Counted from the stretch's first letter, positions 45,410 through 55,105 are shown. The stretch is 64,000 nucleotides of DNA from Hydrococcus rivularis NIES-593 (GCF_001904635.1 NZ_MRCB01000019.1:1-64000), one strand, 5' to 3'. Notes: generated by a model from the letters alone, not told the origin. Program-made: numbers and translations.

Positions 45410-45520
45410 GAGATGGGGAACCCGGAGAGTGGGGGACATACTTCCGAGTTCCGAGTTCCGAATTCCGACTTCTGCTACTAATCCCCTATCCAAAATCCAA
45501 AATTCAATAACAAATAACAG
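45410..45520. repeat. short tandem TTCCGAG(T/A) words between fabH and fabD
   Basis: The spacer contains TTCCGAGTTCCGAGTTCCG-type direct repeats (about 45450-45475) and CCAAAATCCAAAATTC, typical low-complexity repeat words of cyanobacterial spacers. No hairpin terminator is evident, so fabH and fabD may still be co-transcribed. Confidence 0.5.
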
Positions 45521-46396
45521 ATGAAAACAGCGTGGGTATTTCCAGGACAAGGTTCGCAAGCAGTAGGAATGGGAGTCGATCTCGAAGATCTCCCAGCGGC
45601 TAAAGCCCAATTCGATCGCGCCGAACAAATATTGGGCTGGTCTGTTTTAGAAATGTGCCAAGGCGAGGAAGAGCAATTATCTCGCACCCTCTACACCCAA
45701 CCTTGCCTGTATGTTATCGAAAGCATTCTAGCCGATCTATTGATGGAGAGAGGACAGTTTCCCGATTTCGTTGCGGGTCACAGTTTAGGAGAATACATTG
45801 CCCTGTATGCAGCGCGAGTCTTTGATTTTGAAACTGGGTTGCGACTGGTCAAGCATCGCTCCGAACTCATGGATGCTGCGGCTGGCGGTAAAATGGTAGC
45901 GATGATGAAATTTGACCGAGAAACGCTAGAAAAGGTCGTTGAAGCCACCCCAGATGTCGTCATCGCTAACGATAACAGTCCCGAACAAGTTGTCATTTCT
46001 GGAACGCCAGAAGCTGTCGATTCGGTTCTCTCTCAAGTTTCAGCCAAACGTGCCGTTGGTCTGAAAGTCTCCGGTGCGTTTCACTCGCCGATGATGGCAC
46101 CAGCCGCCCAACAGTTCCAAGAAATCTTAGAGTCAGTTACCTTTAGTGATGCCAAAGTTCCTGTCCTATCAAACGTCGATCCTGTGCCTGCCACTAAAGG
46201 AACTGAGATAAAAATGCGCCTGATAAAGCAGATGACTGGAACGGTTCGCTGGCGAGAAATTATGCTGCAATTGCCAAAAGAAGGAGTTTCTCAAGCTGTA
46301 GAGGTGGGACCCGGCAAAGTATTGACTGGCTTGATTAAGAGAATTTGTCCCGATCTAAAACTAAAAAATGTCGGCAGCTTAGCAGACATAAGTTGA
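45521..46396 (+). CDS. fabD: malonyl-CoA:ACP transacylase (FabD)
   Basis: 291 residues. The oxyanion-hole motif GQGSQAVGMG and the nucleophile elbow GHSLGEY with Ser88 are present, as is GAFHSPMM with the catalytic His. It loads malonate on ACP for fatty-acid elongation. Last gene of the plsX-fabH-fabD series. Confidence 0.93.
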   Translation: MKTAWVFPGQGSQAVGMGVDLEDLPAAKAQFDRAEQILGWSVLEMCQGEEEQLSRTLYTQPCLYVIESILADLLMERGQFPDFVAGHSLGEYIALYAARVFDFETGLRLVKHRSELMDAAAGGKMVAMMKFDRETLEKVVEATPDVVIANDNSPEQVVISGTPEAVDSVLSQVSAKRAVGLKVSGAFHSPMMAPAAQQFQEILESVTFSDAKVPVLSNVDPVPATKGTEIKMRLIKQMTGTVRWREIMLQLPKEGVSQAVEVGPGKVLTGLIKRICPDLKLKNVGSLADIS

Positions 46397-46495
46397 AGTC
46401 TCAAGATTGGGGATGGGGAGGTCACAATTTAGCCGTTGGCTATCTAGCGATCGCTAAGGCTAAACTATTTTCAAGGTGCCCTATAGACAGACAAG

Positions 46496-47785
46496 ATGAC
46501 AGATCGACCCGATTCCAGTCAAACTCCCAATCCCTCTAAAACGCTTCAGGATCGAAATGGCAATCCAAATTCTGCCTCTCAAGCTTCATCGGGCGATTCC
46601 TTTTCAACTTCAACAGAGCAAGCAAATATCGTTATCCCTCCCCCTCAAATCCCTTCCCAACGCAAACCACTCTACTTGCAAGAGGTAGACTCATCTAATC
46701 CCTGGCTGCTACTAGCAACCGTGGCAGTCATGGGCATAGGCTTATGGTCTAATGTAGCTTGGATAGGGTTTTCTGGCGCATTAGTTGCCCTGTTTCTCTC
46801 ACTACGAGTGATTTTGCCATCCCTACAAGGCTGGATTAGCCGATATCTAACGCCTAACGAGCGAAGGACGGTGTTTGGATTTATCGTTTTTCTGCTGGCA
46901 GTGGCTAGTTTAATCAAGTATTTTGGGTTCTATAGAATTATAAGCAATTGGCTCAATAATTTTAAGTACGATGAATTTGGCTCTTGGGCAGAATGGGTGG
47001 GAGCGTTGGGTCAGATTATGATTGCGATTTTGGCGGTCTATGTAGCTTGGGAACAGTATGTTATTTCCAAAGATTTAACGATTCAACAAAACCGAATTAC
47101 GCAACAGCAGACGATTGATGCTTATTTTCAAGGAATTTCTGACCTAGCTCTCGATGAAGAAGGTTTGCTAGAAGATTGGCCCCAAGAACGAGCGATCGCA
47201 GAAGGACGTACCGCCGCTCTTATGAGTAGCGTAGACGCGACAGGAAAAGCCAAAATTTTACGTTTCTTATCTCAATCTAAATTATTAACGCCGATTGCGC
47301 GCGATCGCTACTTGGGCAGACCGATTCTCGACGGTTCCGGCGGCTATGCAGAGGATCGCTCCCAGGGAATACGGGTCATTAATTTAGGTGTCATGTTAGC
47401 ACTAGCCGATCTTGCCGGACAGGATTTGCGCTGGACGGATTTAAGCGAAGCCAATATGGTTCGCGCTAATTTGAGCTACTGCGATCTCGTCAAAGCTAAT
47501 CTCTCCCGCACAATTTTATATGAAGCCAATCTCCGGGGAGCCGATCTCAAGGGAGCGCGATTATTCTACGGTTCCGTTGAAACCGCCAGTCCTCGGAGTC
47601 GTAATGCTCCTGCCAACTACCAAACGGGTGCTCATACGGGAACAGTTATCGAAAATGCCGATCTCACGGGCGTTCAAAATCTCAGCGAGGAACAGCGCTA
47701 TTATTGCTGCGCTTGGGGAGGAGAAAAAACTCGCTCGACAATCCCCGGCGGTTGCGAAGGAATTCCCAATCAGTTAGGTCGTTAA
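46496..47785 (+). CDS. membrane protein with pentapeptide repeats
   Basis: 429 residues. A low-complexity N-terminus (1-60) precedes membrane segments at about 70-105, 120-150 and 170-190. A cytoplasmic region ends in pentapeptide repeats (about 300-360: ADLAGQDLRWTDLSEANMVRANLSYCDL...), which form a right-handed quadrilateral beta-helix. Such membrane-anchored pentapeptide proteins are numerous in cyanobacteria; no function is known. It follows fabD by about 100 bases. Confidence 0.8.
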   Translation: MTDRPDSSQTPNPSKTLQDRNGNPNSASQASSGDSFSTSTEQANIVIPPPQIPSQRKPLYLQEVDSSNPWLLLATVAVMGIGLWSNVAWIGFSGALVALFLSLRVILPSLQGWISRYLTPNERRTVFGFIVFLLAVASLIKYFGFYRIISNWLNNFKYDEFGSWAEWVGALGQIMIAILAVYVAWEQYVISKDLTIQQNRITQQQTIDAYFQGISDLALDEEGLLEDWPQERAIAEGRTAALMSSVDATGKAKILRFLSQSKLLTPIARDRYLGRPILDGSGGYAEDRSQGIRVINLGVMLALADLAGQDLRWTDLSEANMVRANLSYCDLVKANLSRTILYEANLRGADLKGARLFYGSVETASPRSRNAPANYQTGAHTGTVIENADLTGVQNLSEEQRYYCCAWGGEKTRSTIPGGCEGIPNQLGR

Positions 47786-47803
47786 AGATACAATTTTTAA
47801 TTA

Positions 47804-48169
47804 CTATCTAAGGGAGAGATTAGGCGATAACCTAGCAGTAAGTTTTTGACCCACCAAAATCGATCGCGCTAGCCGTTTGGCTGCATTAATTACCAGTTCG
47901 GATGCGTTAGCGATCGCGTCGCCAAGGGTACAAGGTGCATCCAGAATACTTTCAAATGAGTCGATGCCATGCTCGAAATTTATTGCTACATCCTTGCCGA
48001 TAGTTCCCGCTAATGCGATCGTGGGTAGTTGATATTGCTTAGCTCGTCGCGCCACTTCTACAGGAATTTTGCCGCGCGGCGTTTGAAAGTAAATACTTCC
48101 TTCGGCAGTAATCACCAGATCGGACTGACTCAGCAGTTCGTCTAATTCTAGAGATGTTGGTGAATGCGG
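47804..48169 (-). pseudogene. glycerate kinase remnant (C-terminal part only)
   Basis: The frame encodes SLELDELLSQSDLVITAEGSI...TPRGKIPVEVARRAKQYQLPTIALAGTIG, matching the C-terminal third of GarK-type glycerate kinases. It is open back to an in-frame TAG at 48170-48172, so about two thirds of the usual 370-450 residues are missing. The sequence upstream of the TAG shows no continuation in other frames that I can see. No start codon with a ribosome binding site is evident. It is most likely a decayed gene. Confidence 0.7.
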
Positions 48170-48243
48170 CTAAACATCTTACCAACTTTTTAGTCAAAAA
48201 TCATAGATCTCGAAGGTTTTTGTGTGGCACTTTTGTTGCAGCT

Positions 48244-48432
48244 TTACAACTTTTCACTCGACGGGCGTTCGATCTTGCCCTCGCTGTAACCTAGTTGGTA
48301 CAGAGTAGCTGCCCGCGAATCATCCTCTGGCGGAGACATAGGTTTTCCAGCCCAGGCATCAGCTTTCCCCAGGTTAAACCAGTCTTCATCAGTCAGGAAG
48401 ACATTCGATGCATTCGTCGTTGTCTTATTCAT
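48244..48432 (-). CDS. 62-residue conserved-looking small protein
   Basis: Soluble, acidic small protein with the core LTDEDWFNLGKADAWAGKP and LYQLGYSEGKIERP. I cannot name a family with a known function. A strong TTTAGGAGGT Shine-Dalgarno at proper distance from the ATG supports that it is real. It lies alone between the glycerate kinase remnant and the FMN reductase gene. Confidence 0.65.
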   Translation of the reverse strand: MNKTTTNASNVFLTDEDWFNLGKADAWAGKPMSPPEDDSRAATLYQLGYSEGKIERPSSEKL

Positions 48433-48537
48433 ATTTACCTCCTAAAGCTTGCTGTTGCTGGATTAGGAATTAATCGCTTCTGCTAGATCCTAACTAGCAA
48501 TTTAGTTACCTGCTAAGTAGTTCCAATAAGGAATTGG

Positions 48538-49083
48538 CTAGGAAACCCCGCGCAGTTTGCGGGTATTTTCGACTAAGCTTTGCGCGAATTGGTCGAATCG
48601 CTGGGAGAGTTTTTCATCCAACAGTTTTCCTTCACCATTGAAGGCTTTCCAAGCTTGTCCGATCGCGATTTGTTCGGGTATTACCCAAGCATGTACCCAT
48701 CTCATAATCGTGCGCATATCGTTGAGGGCGTTACTGTTGGATTGTCCTCCCAAAACGCTAATCAATCCCGTCACTTTGTCGGATAGCTCCTCAAATCCCA
48801 TTAAATCGAGTGCATTCTTGAGAACGCCGCTGACGCTGCCGTGATACTCTGGCGTGACTAAAATCAGTCCGTCTGCTTCCCGAACTGCCTTTTGCAGTTT
48901 CTCTACATCTGGATGGCCTGGATACTCGTCCCCGCCGTTGCAAAAGGGAAGAGACATCTCTCTAAGGTCGAGTATTTCTACTTCTGCACCCAAAGCACGC
49001 ACTCGCGTTGCTGCTAGATCGAGTGCTTGAGCGCTATAGGATTCAGGGCGCAAACTACCGCTGATACCGACAATTTTGACCAT
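48538..49083 (-). CDS. NADPH-dependent FMN reductase
   Basis: 181 residues of flavodoxin-like fold. Motifs are VKIVGISGSLRPESYSAQAL (FMN phosphate loop) and LILVTPEYHGSVSGVLKNALD. The family reduces FMN, quinones, chromate or azo compounds with NAD(P)H; the physiological substrate here is open. A single gene; the 296-base spacer after its start (49084-49379) is otherwise unremarkable. Confidence 0.85.
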   Translation of the reverse strand: MVKIVGISGSLRPESYSAQALDLAATRVRALGAEVEILDLREMSLPFCNGGDEYPGHPDVEKLQKAVREADGLILVTPEYHGSVSGVLKNALDLMGFEELSDKVTGLISVLGGQSNSNALNDMRTIMRWVHAWVIPEQIAIGQAWKAFNGEGKLLDEKLSQRFDQFAQSLVENTRKLRGVS

Positions 49084-49379
49084 GAGTTCGATCGCTCCAT
49101 CTGGTACGAGAGTTTGGCTATTAAAATGAAGTCGTTATGACTACATAGAGACTAACGAATTCGATCGCGTTCTGTCAAGCTAAATAAAGTAGTGAAAGGT
49201 TCGGGAATCCGTCCCTGATAGATTGTGGAAATAAATTAATTGATGAATTTATCAACGAATTTTGACTGTTGTTGGTCATATCGATCGATAGGAGTCAAAA
49301 CAGAAAATTCTATGCCTTGTTACAGAAAATGTAACGTTTTAGCTGTATAGGTTTTAAAACAGGCATACTAGAGCAGAAG

Positions 49380-50291
49380 TTGAGCGATCGCAAAATAATG
49401 CTGTTTAAAGATGCACGCGACTATCAAATTCTTTTTCTTTCAGGCTTCCTATTTTTGGGGATTCTTACGAGGGACTGGACGCTGCGGTTGGATCTTATCG
49501 GCATGCTTTTGTTGAGTTGCTTACTGACTCAGGCGTTTTTGTCTTTACTGGTTAACGCGACCCAAGAAAAAAATGGTCAGTATACGCGACAGTATCATTA
49601 CGATAATCAATTTTATCATTTAAAAAATTTCCTGTCTATTTTTTCATTGCGGAGTGCAACAATTACTGCTTTGGGATTATGTTTGTTGCTGCGAGGAAAT
49701 CACTGGACGACGATAGCGATCGCGGGATGTTTGGCTATTGCCAGTAAGTTTATTTTTCGCTTTCGAGAAAAGCATTTTTTCAACCCCGCCAATTTTGGCA
49801 TTATTGCCACTTTGATTCTGACCGATGATGCCTGGGTTTCTCCCGGACAATGGGGAACGGATTGGTGGTATTTGCTATTGTTTGCTGGAACGGGAGGAAT
49901 CATTTTAAAACGAGTAGGGCGGTGGGATACTTCGGCAGCATTTTTATTGACTTATATTGGTTTGGAAGCGATCCGAAATTTTTGGCTGGGATGGAGTTTA
50001 GATGTTCTGCAACATCAATTAACGAGCGGAAGTTTATTGCTGTTTGCTTTCTTTATGATTACCGATCCTCGTTCCATTCCTAACGCTACTATTAGCCGCA
50101 TTATTTGGGCTGTTAGTATTGCTATTTTAACCTTTATTCTTCAACATGCTTTCTATCTATCTACTGCTGTCTTTTGGGCTTTATTTAGCCTCTCACCTTT
50201 GACAATAATTTTAGATTCAATTTGGTCTGCATCTAGATTTTCTTGGCAGTCAACCTCGGTCGGTCGTCTAAATCTCGATCGAGTTTTTTAA
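49380..50291 (+). CDS. RnfD/NqrB-like membrane protein
   Basis: 303 residues with about eight membrane segments and the family motif KHFFNPANFGI. It resembles subunit D of Rnf or B of Na+-NQR, but the SGAT-type flavinylation motif is not seen and no other Rnf/Nqr genes are near. A TTG start at 49380 (overlapping a HIP1 motif) or the ATG at 49398 (MLFKDARDYQ) are both possible. The DUF2330 gene follows by 30 bases on the same strand, a pairing that suggests a joint, unknown role. Confidence 0.7.
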   Translation: MSDRKIMLFKDARDYQILFLSGFLFLGILTRDWTLRLDLIGMLLLSCLLTQAFLSLLVNATQEKNGQYTRQYHYDNQFYHLKNFLSIFSLRSATITALGLCLLLRGNHWTTIAIAGCLAIASKFIFRFREKHFFNPANFGIIATLILTDDAWVSPGQWGTDWWYLLLFAGTGGIILKRVGRWDTSAAFLLTYIGLEAIRNFWLGWSLDVLQHQLTSGSLLLFAFFMITDPRSIPNATISRIIWAVSIAILTFILQHAFYLSTAVFWALFSLSPLTIILDSIWSASRFSWQSTSVGRLNLDRVF

Positions 50292-50321
50292 CAAGTAAAA
50301 CTAGCAATAAAAATAATCCTA

Positions 50322-51638
50322 ATGAAAATTAAGCGACTATTTATTACATTGATTCTACTCGCGATCGCGGTAATTTTTTTTCCCGAACCTGCCTGGGCTT
50401 TTTGTGGATTTTACGTTGCTAAAGCGGATGCTAAATTATACAACAAATCCTCTCAAGTAATTATTGCTCGAAATGGCGATCGCACGGTTTTAACGATGGC
50501 GAATGACTATCAAGGCGAGATCGAAGATTTTGCTTTAGTCGTTCCCGTTCCCGTTGTTTTAACTCAAGAACAAGTGCAAGTTGGCGACCCCAAAATTATC
50601 GAACGATTAGATGCATTTAGCGCACCGCGATTAGTAGAATATTTCGATTCCGATCCTTGTGGAATTAACGTTCGACCAGAAGATATGCTATATCGAACGC
50701 GAGGAGGTGCAGTAGCGGTTCCTCAAAGCAGAGAAAAAACCGATAATGCTTTAGGCGTAACGGTAGAACAACAATTTACTGTTGGCGAATACGACATTGT
50801 CATTCTTAGCGCTAAAGAATCAAATGGGCTAGAAACTTGGTTAAAGCAAAATGGCTATAAAATTCCTAGCGCTGCGAGTCAATTATTACGTCCTTACATC
50901 CGAGGGGGACTGAAATTTTTTGTCGCTAAAGTCAACCTACAAGAATATGCCAATACGGGATTTAAATCGCTACGTCCCCTAATGATGGCTTATGAATCTC
51001 CCAAATTTATGTTGCCGATTCGTCTGGGGATGGTAAATGCCAAAGACGAACAAGATTTAATTGTTTACTTACTTTCCCCCAAAGGGCAAATTGAATTAAC
51101 TAATTATCGAACTATCAAAATTCCGTCAGATGTAGAAGTTCCTGAATTTATCGCACAAGAATTTAAGAATTTCTATCAGGCGATGTTTAAAAAATCTCAC
51201 GAACGGGCAGGAAAAAAAGTAGCTTTTCTCGAATATACTTGGGACATGAACAATTGCGATCCCTGTTCGGCTCAACCTCTAAATTCAGAAGAATTAAAAC
51301 AAGCAGGCGTTTTTTGGTTGAATTCCGATCGCTTATCTAATGTATTTATTACTCGACTGCGCGTCCGCTATGCTCGCGATAAATTTCCAGAAGATTTACA
51401 GTTTCAAGAAACAGCCAACCATCAATTATTCCAAGGACGTTATATTATTCATCACCCCTATCGAGAAGAAGCTAACTGCGATGCAGCAAAAGACTACTAT
51501 CAGTCAGTAAAAAAACGACAGGAAAAAGAAGCGCAAACATTAGTTCAATTGACGGGATGGAATATTAACGAAATTCGTAAAAAGATAAATTTTGTAGAGT
51601 CCAAACAAAATGCTTGGTGGAACAGTATCTGGCGTTAA
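50322..51638 (+). CDS. DUF2330 exported protein
   Basis: 438 residues. A signal peptide (about 1-26, LFITLILLAIAVIFFPEPAWA) precedes the DUF2330 core, beginning FCGFYVAKADAKLYNKSSQV. Cysteines are sparse (e.g. DPCG, NNCDPCSAQ) and may pair. It is probably periplasmic or anchored by a late segment. Function unknown. Likely co-transcribed with the RnfD-like gene upstream. Confidence 0.8.
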   Translation: MKIKRLFITLILLAIAVIFFPEPAWAFCGFYVAKADAKLYNKSSQVIIARNGDRTVLTMANDYQGEIEDFALVVPVPVVLTQEQVQVGDPKIIERLDAFSAPRLVEYFDSDPCGINVRPEDMLYRTRGGAVAVPQSREKTDNALGVTVEQQFTVGEYDIVILSAKESNGLETWLKQNGYKIPSAASQLLRPYIRGGLKFFVAKVNLQEYANTGFKSLRPLMMAYESPKFMLPIRLGMVNAKDEQDLIVYLLSPKGQIELTNYRTIKIPSDVEVPEFIAQEFKNFYQAMFKKSHERAGKKVAFLEYTWDMNNCDPCSAQPLNSEELKQAGVFWLNSDRLSNVFITRLRVRYARDKFPEDLQFQETANHQLFQGRYIIHHPYREEANCDAAKDYYQSVKKRQEKEAQTLVQLTGWNINEIRKKINFVESKQNAWWNSIWR

Positions 51639-51659
51639 ATCAGCGATCGCGAATAGTTG

Positions 51660-52310
51660 CTAACTAATTTGATGTTTGGAATTGGCGTTATCGACGTCAT
51701 CTTCATCCTCAAGAGAAGCAAATTTCTCTTCTAGGCTATCTGTCACTGAAGCGCTCGTTAATTGCGATCGCGCTTCGAGTTCGAGAATTTTAGTCTCTAT
51801 CTGCTCGAGAACGCTCACAGAACTTGCACTATTAAGATTACTTGTTATTTCGTGAATTTTTTGAGTTGCCATAGCCGAGCGCAAGCGAGCAATATAAAGA
51901 TTTTTCTTAGCTTTGGCTTCGGTGTATTTATGCTCTAGAGTTCGCAAATCTTTTTTAAGCTTGCCGACTACTTCGTTTTGTCCCTCTAGCTGAGCTTGTA
52001 AAGATTGGGCTTGCTTTTGATAGGATTGGCGCTGAAGCAGCGCTTCTTTTGCCAAGGCTTCGTTTCCTTTTTCCAAAGCGATTTGAGCGCGTTCGTACCA
52101 TTTCTGGCTCGCCTGTTGATAATTAGCGATATATCGTTCTGTGCTTTTTTGCGTCGCGATCGCTTCTGCTAACGCCCTTCGCATTTCAATCAACTCTTGT
52201 TCCATATTCATAACAGCCTTCTCCAGAATTTTTTCTGGATCTTCAGCTTCACTTACCAGGCTGTTCATCTGTGCGCGAAGCACTCGTCCCATACGCTCCA
52301 GCCAGCCCAT
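51660..52310 (-). CDS. PspA/IM30-family membrane-remodelling protein
   Basis: 216 residues, almost wholly alpha-helical and coiled coil, starting MGWLERMGRVLRAQMNSLVSEAEDPEKIL like PspA and Vipp1. It lacks the C-terminal extension that marks Vipp1, so it may be the PspA-type paralogue. Family members form ESCRT-III-like rings and rods on membranes. The stop is 21 bases from the convergent DUF2330 gene. Confidence 0.85.
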   Translation of the reverse strand: MGWLERMGRVLRAQMNSLVSEAEDPEKILEKAVMNMEQELIEMRRALAEAIATQKSTERYIANYQQASQKWYERAQIALEKGNEALAKEALLQRQSYQKQAQSLQAQLEGQNEVVGKLKKDLRTLEHKYTEAKAKKNLYIARLRSAMATQKIHEITSNLNSASSVSVLEQIETKILELEARSQLTSASVTDSLEEKFASLEDEDDVDNANSKHQIS

Positions 52311-52359
52311 AACTCTACTCCGCTAACAGGATTAGTTTAAAGCAATCGCTAAGCTTATC

Positions 52360-53535
52360 CTATCGCAAACTGTTACTTCTTATCTCCACCGAACCATCAT
52401 TATTCATCTCTACTAAAGGTCTACCTTTATTTGACGGAGATGCATCGATCGTGGATGGTTGTGGATTGTTAGTAGTTAGTGGTTGGTTGCTAATAGCTGG
52501 TTGCTGGCTGCTGGCTGCTGACTCGCCATTTGTCGAATTGAGAATTTGCTCTTTTTGTTGTTGCTGAAAATACCGTATTAACCCGTCAGGATTAAGTTGA
52601 TTTTGTTTGGCGATCCCTTCGAGACGCGTTTTTTGATAAAGACTGGGAGTCGGTAAATTTTCCGCCTCTAACCGTCTTTGCTCTGCGGCATGACGTTGAG
52701 AAAATTCTGCCATGGGATCGGCGTTTTGAGGAAGAGTGGGTACTGTTTGAGCTTGTTGGACTGACTGAGTTGAGGAAATAACTGGAGGTGGAGGAGTTTG
52801 AAGCTGTTGAACGTGAGAGGACGGCTGAGGTGGCTGGCTTGGTACTTGCAGGGAAGCCACTGGCAGAGAAGGCGGTAGGGTATAAGTTTGAATGATCTGC
52901 TGTGGTTGCACGGAAGGAGGCAGGAGGGCTTGTGTTAGCCTTGGAGTGGGCTTAGCCGCGATCGCTTTTGCTTGAGCGGGAGGAATTTGAGAAGAGGCAG
53001 TCGGCGTGCTTGACTTGCCAGCAGAATCGGGTTTGACTTGACTCAAAACCTCTACATCTAAGCGATCGGGTTTTTCGGTCGCTAGGTCAAGGTTTTTAGG
53101 GGTGGATAATGTCTGTAGCTGTTGTGTGGATGGAGTCGCGGTTTTTGAAATATCCTGCTCTGCCGTCATCTGGTTTGGACGGCTCAACTGAGAGAAACCG
53201 AGAAGAATATTAGCACCCAGCACCAATAGCATAGAAGCAATTGTCCAGGGAGTCATTACATCATCGAGCCAATTGCGATCGCGATCGGGACGTGTCGTTC
53301 TTTCTGCTTCTGGAATAGCTTCATAGGATGCGGGAAGGAGTTTGACGACGCGATAAACTTTAACCGATCTTCTCTGAATTGGGTTTCTTTTGACGTTGAC
53401 GATACTATTGGATGAGGAACGATCGTTTTCTACAATTTCTGCATCTATCGACTGTACCGAGTCTTCAGATGCAGGTGTAGTAGACGAAGTAATTGATGAT
53501 TTTTCAGGAGAGTTATTTGAATCTGAGCAGTTCAT
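52360..53535 (-). CDS. Pro/Gln-rich single-pass membrane protein
   Basis: 391 residues from MNCSDSNNSPEKSS; the ATG at 53535 has GGAAGA upstream, so the TTG at 53559 is rejected. One membrane segment (about 97-117, TPWTIASMLLVLGANILLG) separates a short acidic N-terminus from a long Pro/Gln/Ser-rich tail, presumably periplasmic, ending in a helical EQRRLEAENLPTPSLYQKTRLEGIAKQN region. Not a recognised family. Such tails commonly span the cell wall. Confidence 0.6.
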   Translation of the reverse strand: MNCSDSNNSPEKSSITSSTTPASEDSVQSIDAEIVENDRSSSNSIVNVKRNPIQRRSVKVYRVVKLLPASYEAIPEAERTTRPDRDRNWLDDVMTPWTIASMLLVLGANILLGFSQLSRPNQMTAEQDISKTATPSTQQLQTLSTPKNLDLATEKPDRLDVEVLSQVKPDSAGKSSTPTASSQIPPAQAKAIAAKPTPRLTQALLPPSVQPQQIIQTYTLPPSLPVASLQVPSQPPQPSSHVQQLQTPPPPVISSTQSVQQAQTVPTLPQNADPMAEFSQRHAAEQRRLEAENLPTPSLYQKTRLEGIAKQNQLNPDGLIRYFQQQQKEQILNSTNGESAASSQQPAISNQPLTTNNPQPSTIDASPSNKGRPLVEMNNDGSVEIRSNSLR

Positions 53536-53756
53536 GGATTTCTTCCATTTTTTTAGCAAATCTATTTTGCATTCTATCGGGGGTTGAATTTCTTTGGTTC
53601 AGTTTATTACAGCTTTAGTATCTAAAAACAGCCGCAATAATAATTCCGTGAGATTACGCATATTTGTCGAACGCAACTGCTAGAGATCGGTGGAATTACT
53701 GAGATGGGCTGAACTTTACCAATTTGTTTTCGGGACTTTTGCACTAGGTATTAACT

Positions 53757-54350
53757 ATGTCTTTCGACTCTCTCGATCGCATTCTTGAAGCGCTTGAAAA
53801 ACAAGCGGGTTGGGAAATTCAGCAACAGTATCGCCACTTGCTGCAATGCTGGGAAACTGTAGTCGATCCTAAAGTTGTCCGACAAACGCGACCTTTGTAT
53901 ATTGCTCGCAATGTCTTATGGGTAGCGACTTCTAGTTCTGTCTGGGCGCAAAATTTATCTTTTCAGAGGTATTCATTGCTAAAAAAACTAAATGCGCTGT
54001 TATCGGAGCCTTTAACCGATATTCGCTTTTCTACGGCTCAATGGCATAATTCTAAGCGTCTTACTGATTCTGCGCCCAAATCGATTAGTCAGGAAAAACA
54101 TCCTAGCGCGATCGAGATGACCTCTCAACCACCTTTAACAGAGTTCTCCAAAGGGAAAAAAACACCTGAAGCAGCCTTTCAAAGTTGGGCGGCAGTTATT
54201 GGAGCGCGATCGCAAAACCTTCCCCTTTGTCCTCGCTGTCAGAGTCCTACTCCGCCTGGAGAACTGGAACGATGGAGTGTCTGTGCCCACTGCATAGCCA
54301 AGCAATGGTCTTCCGAAAGCCCGACTACTTTCCAAGAAAATCTATCTTAA
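53757..54350 (+). CDS. DciA-like (DUF721) protein with zinc ribbon
   Basis: 197 residues. The N-terminal 90 residues (ILEALEKQAGWEIQQQYRHLLQCWETVVDPKVVRQTRP-type start, IARNVLWVATSSSVWAQNL) are DUF721, the domain of DciA, a widespread bacterial helicase-loading factor. The C-terminus has a zinc ribbon (C158, C161, C176, C179). A role in replication initiation is known for DciA in other bacteria, not for this fusion. Single gene. Confidence 0.75.
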   Translation: MSFDSLDRILEALEKQAGWEIQQQYRHLLQCWETVVDPKVVRQTRPLYIARNVLWVATSSSVWAQNLSFQRYSLLKKLNALLSEPLTDIRFSTAQWHNSKRLTDSAPKSISQEKHPSAIEMTSQPPLTEFSKGKKTPEAAFQSWAAVIGARSQNLPLCPRCQSPTPPGELERWSVCAHCIAKQWSSESPTTFQENLS

Positions 54351-54628
54351 ATAAGTCTAAAAAAAAATTGAGAAGTCACACTTTTAAGGTATTTTTTAAA
54401 TCAATCTAAGTAATTTCTATTAAAAATAGTTTAAGTGTTTGTTCTTATTTTAGTCGATCCCCATCATTTTATCCTGAAAAATACTGAATTCGTGTAAACC
54501 CATTGGAGTAATAAATTGCTTAGGTTTTTGATTAATTGTATAGTTGTATTAACTAATAATTAAAAAAAACTAAAGATTAAGAATATGTCGGGGATCGCAG
54601 AAATCTATACGAGATCGGAGCTTTAACC

Positions 54629-54718
54629 ATGACAACCCTAGTTTCATCAAGAAGGAAAATAGAATCAAGGGCGGAGATAAAGCTCTATCAAAGGCTATCG
54701 TTTGACAGAAACTTATGA
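54629..54718 (+). CDS. possible 29-codon upstream ORF coupled to the Cys4 protein gene
   Basis: ATG at 54629 after CGGAG; the peptide MTTLVSSRRKIESRAEIKL... ends with TGA at 54716-54718, overlapping the next ATG (54715) as ATGA. This overlap is typical of translational coupling. The peptide itself is unremarkable, so it may be regulatory or not translated. The spacer 54351-54628 is AT-rich without other features. Confidence 0.3.
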   Translation: MTTLVSSRRKIESRAEIKLYQRLSFDRNL

Positions 54719-54996
54719 AAACAGCCAATTTCTTAACTTCTTCGTGTCGTTACTGCCGTTACTATCATCCAGAAGGGCGTAGAGGGGGCATGTGCCAGCA
54801 ATTGGGAGTTCCCGTACAGTCTGGTTGGAAGGCTTGCGCTTTAGCAGCCCGACCGTTTAGTGATCCCTGGGAAAGTCTCGAAGAAGTCGTTCATTTAGAA
54901 AATTCTTTGACGTTGAAACATCCGGCTGAATGCACTTCGGTTATTACTTCAAGTACAACACCCGATCTCGAATCAAAACAACCTGCAACAGTTTAA
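54715..54996 (+). CDS. small four-cysteine protein
   Basis: 93 residues. A compact N-terminal module (CRYCRYYHPEGRRGG, C11, C14, C27, C41) should bind zinc or an iron-sulfur cluster. The remainder is polar. I know this only as a cyanobacterial-type hypothetical protein. A terminator follows at 55070. The start codon overlaps the stop of a short upstream ORF. Confidence 0.6.
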   Translation: MKTANFLTSSCRYCRYYHPEGRRGGMCQQLGVPVQSGWKACALAARPFSDPWESLEEVVHLENSLTLKHPAECTSVITSSTTPDLESKQPATV

Positions 54997-55069
54997 GCAA
55001 CTATTTTCCCTAACTTGGCAAGATATATATTGAGTTTTCAAATCTTCTTTAAAAATTTAGCACTTACGA

Positions 55070-55105
55070 TCGCACCTTATTTTTAACCAAGGTGCGATTT
55101 TAGTT
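55070..55105 (+). terminator. intrinsic terminator after the four-cysteine protein
   Basis: TCGCACCTT (55070-55078) pairs with AAGGTGCGA (55089-55097), ten-base loop, followed by TTTTAGTTTTT. Confidence 0.75.

Noticed and set aside
45065-45628. 187-codon minus-strand ORF over the fabH-fabD junction
   Set aside because: Covers parts of two well-supported genes and repeat-rich spacer; no homology recognised.
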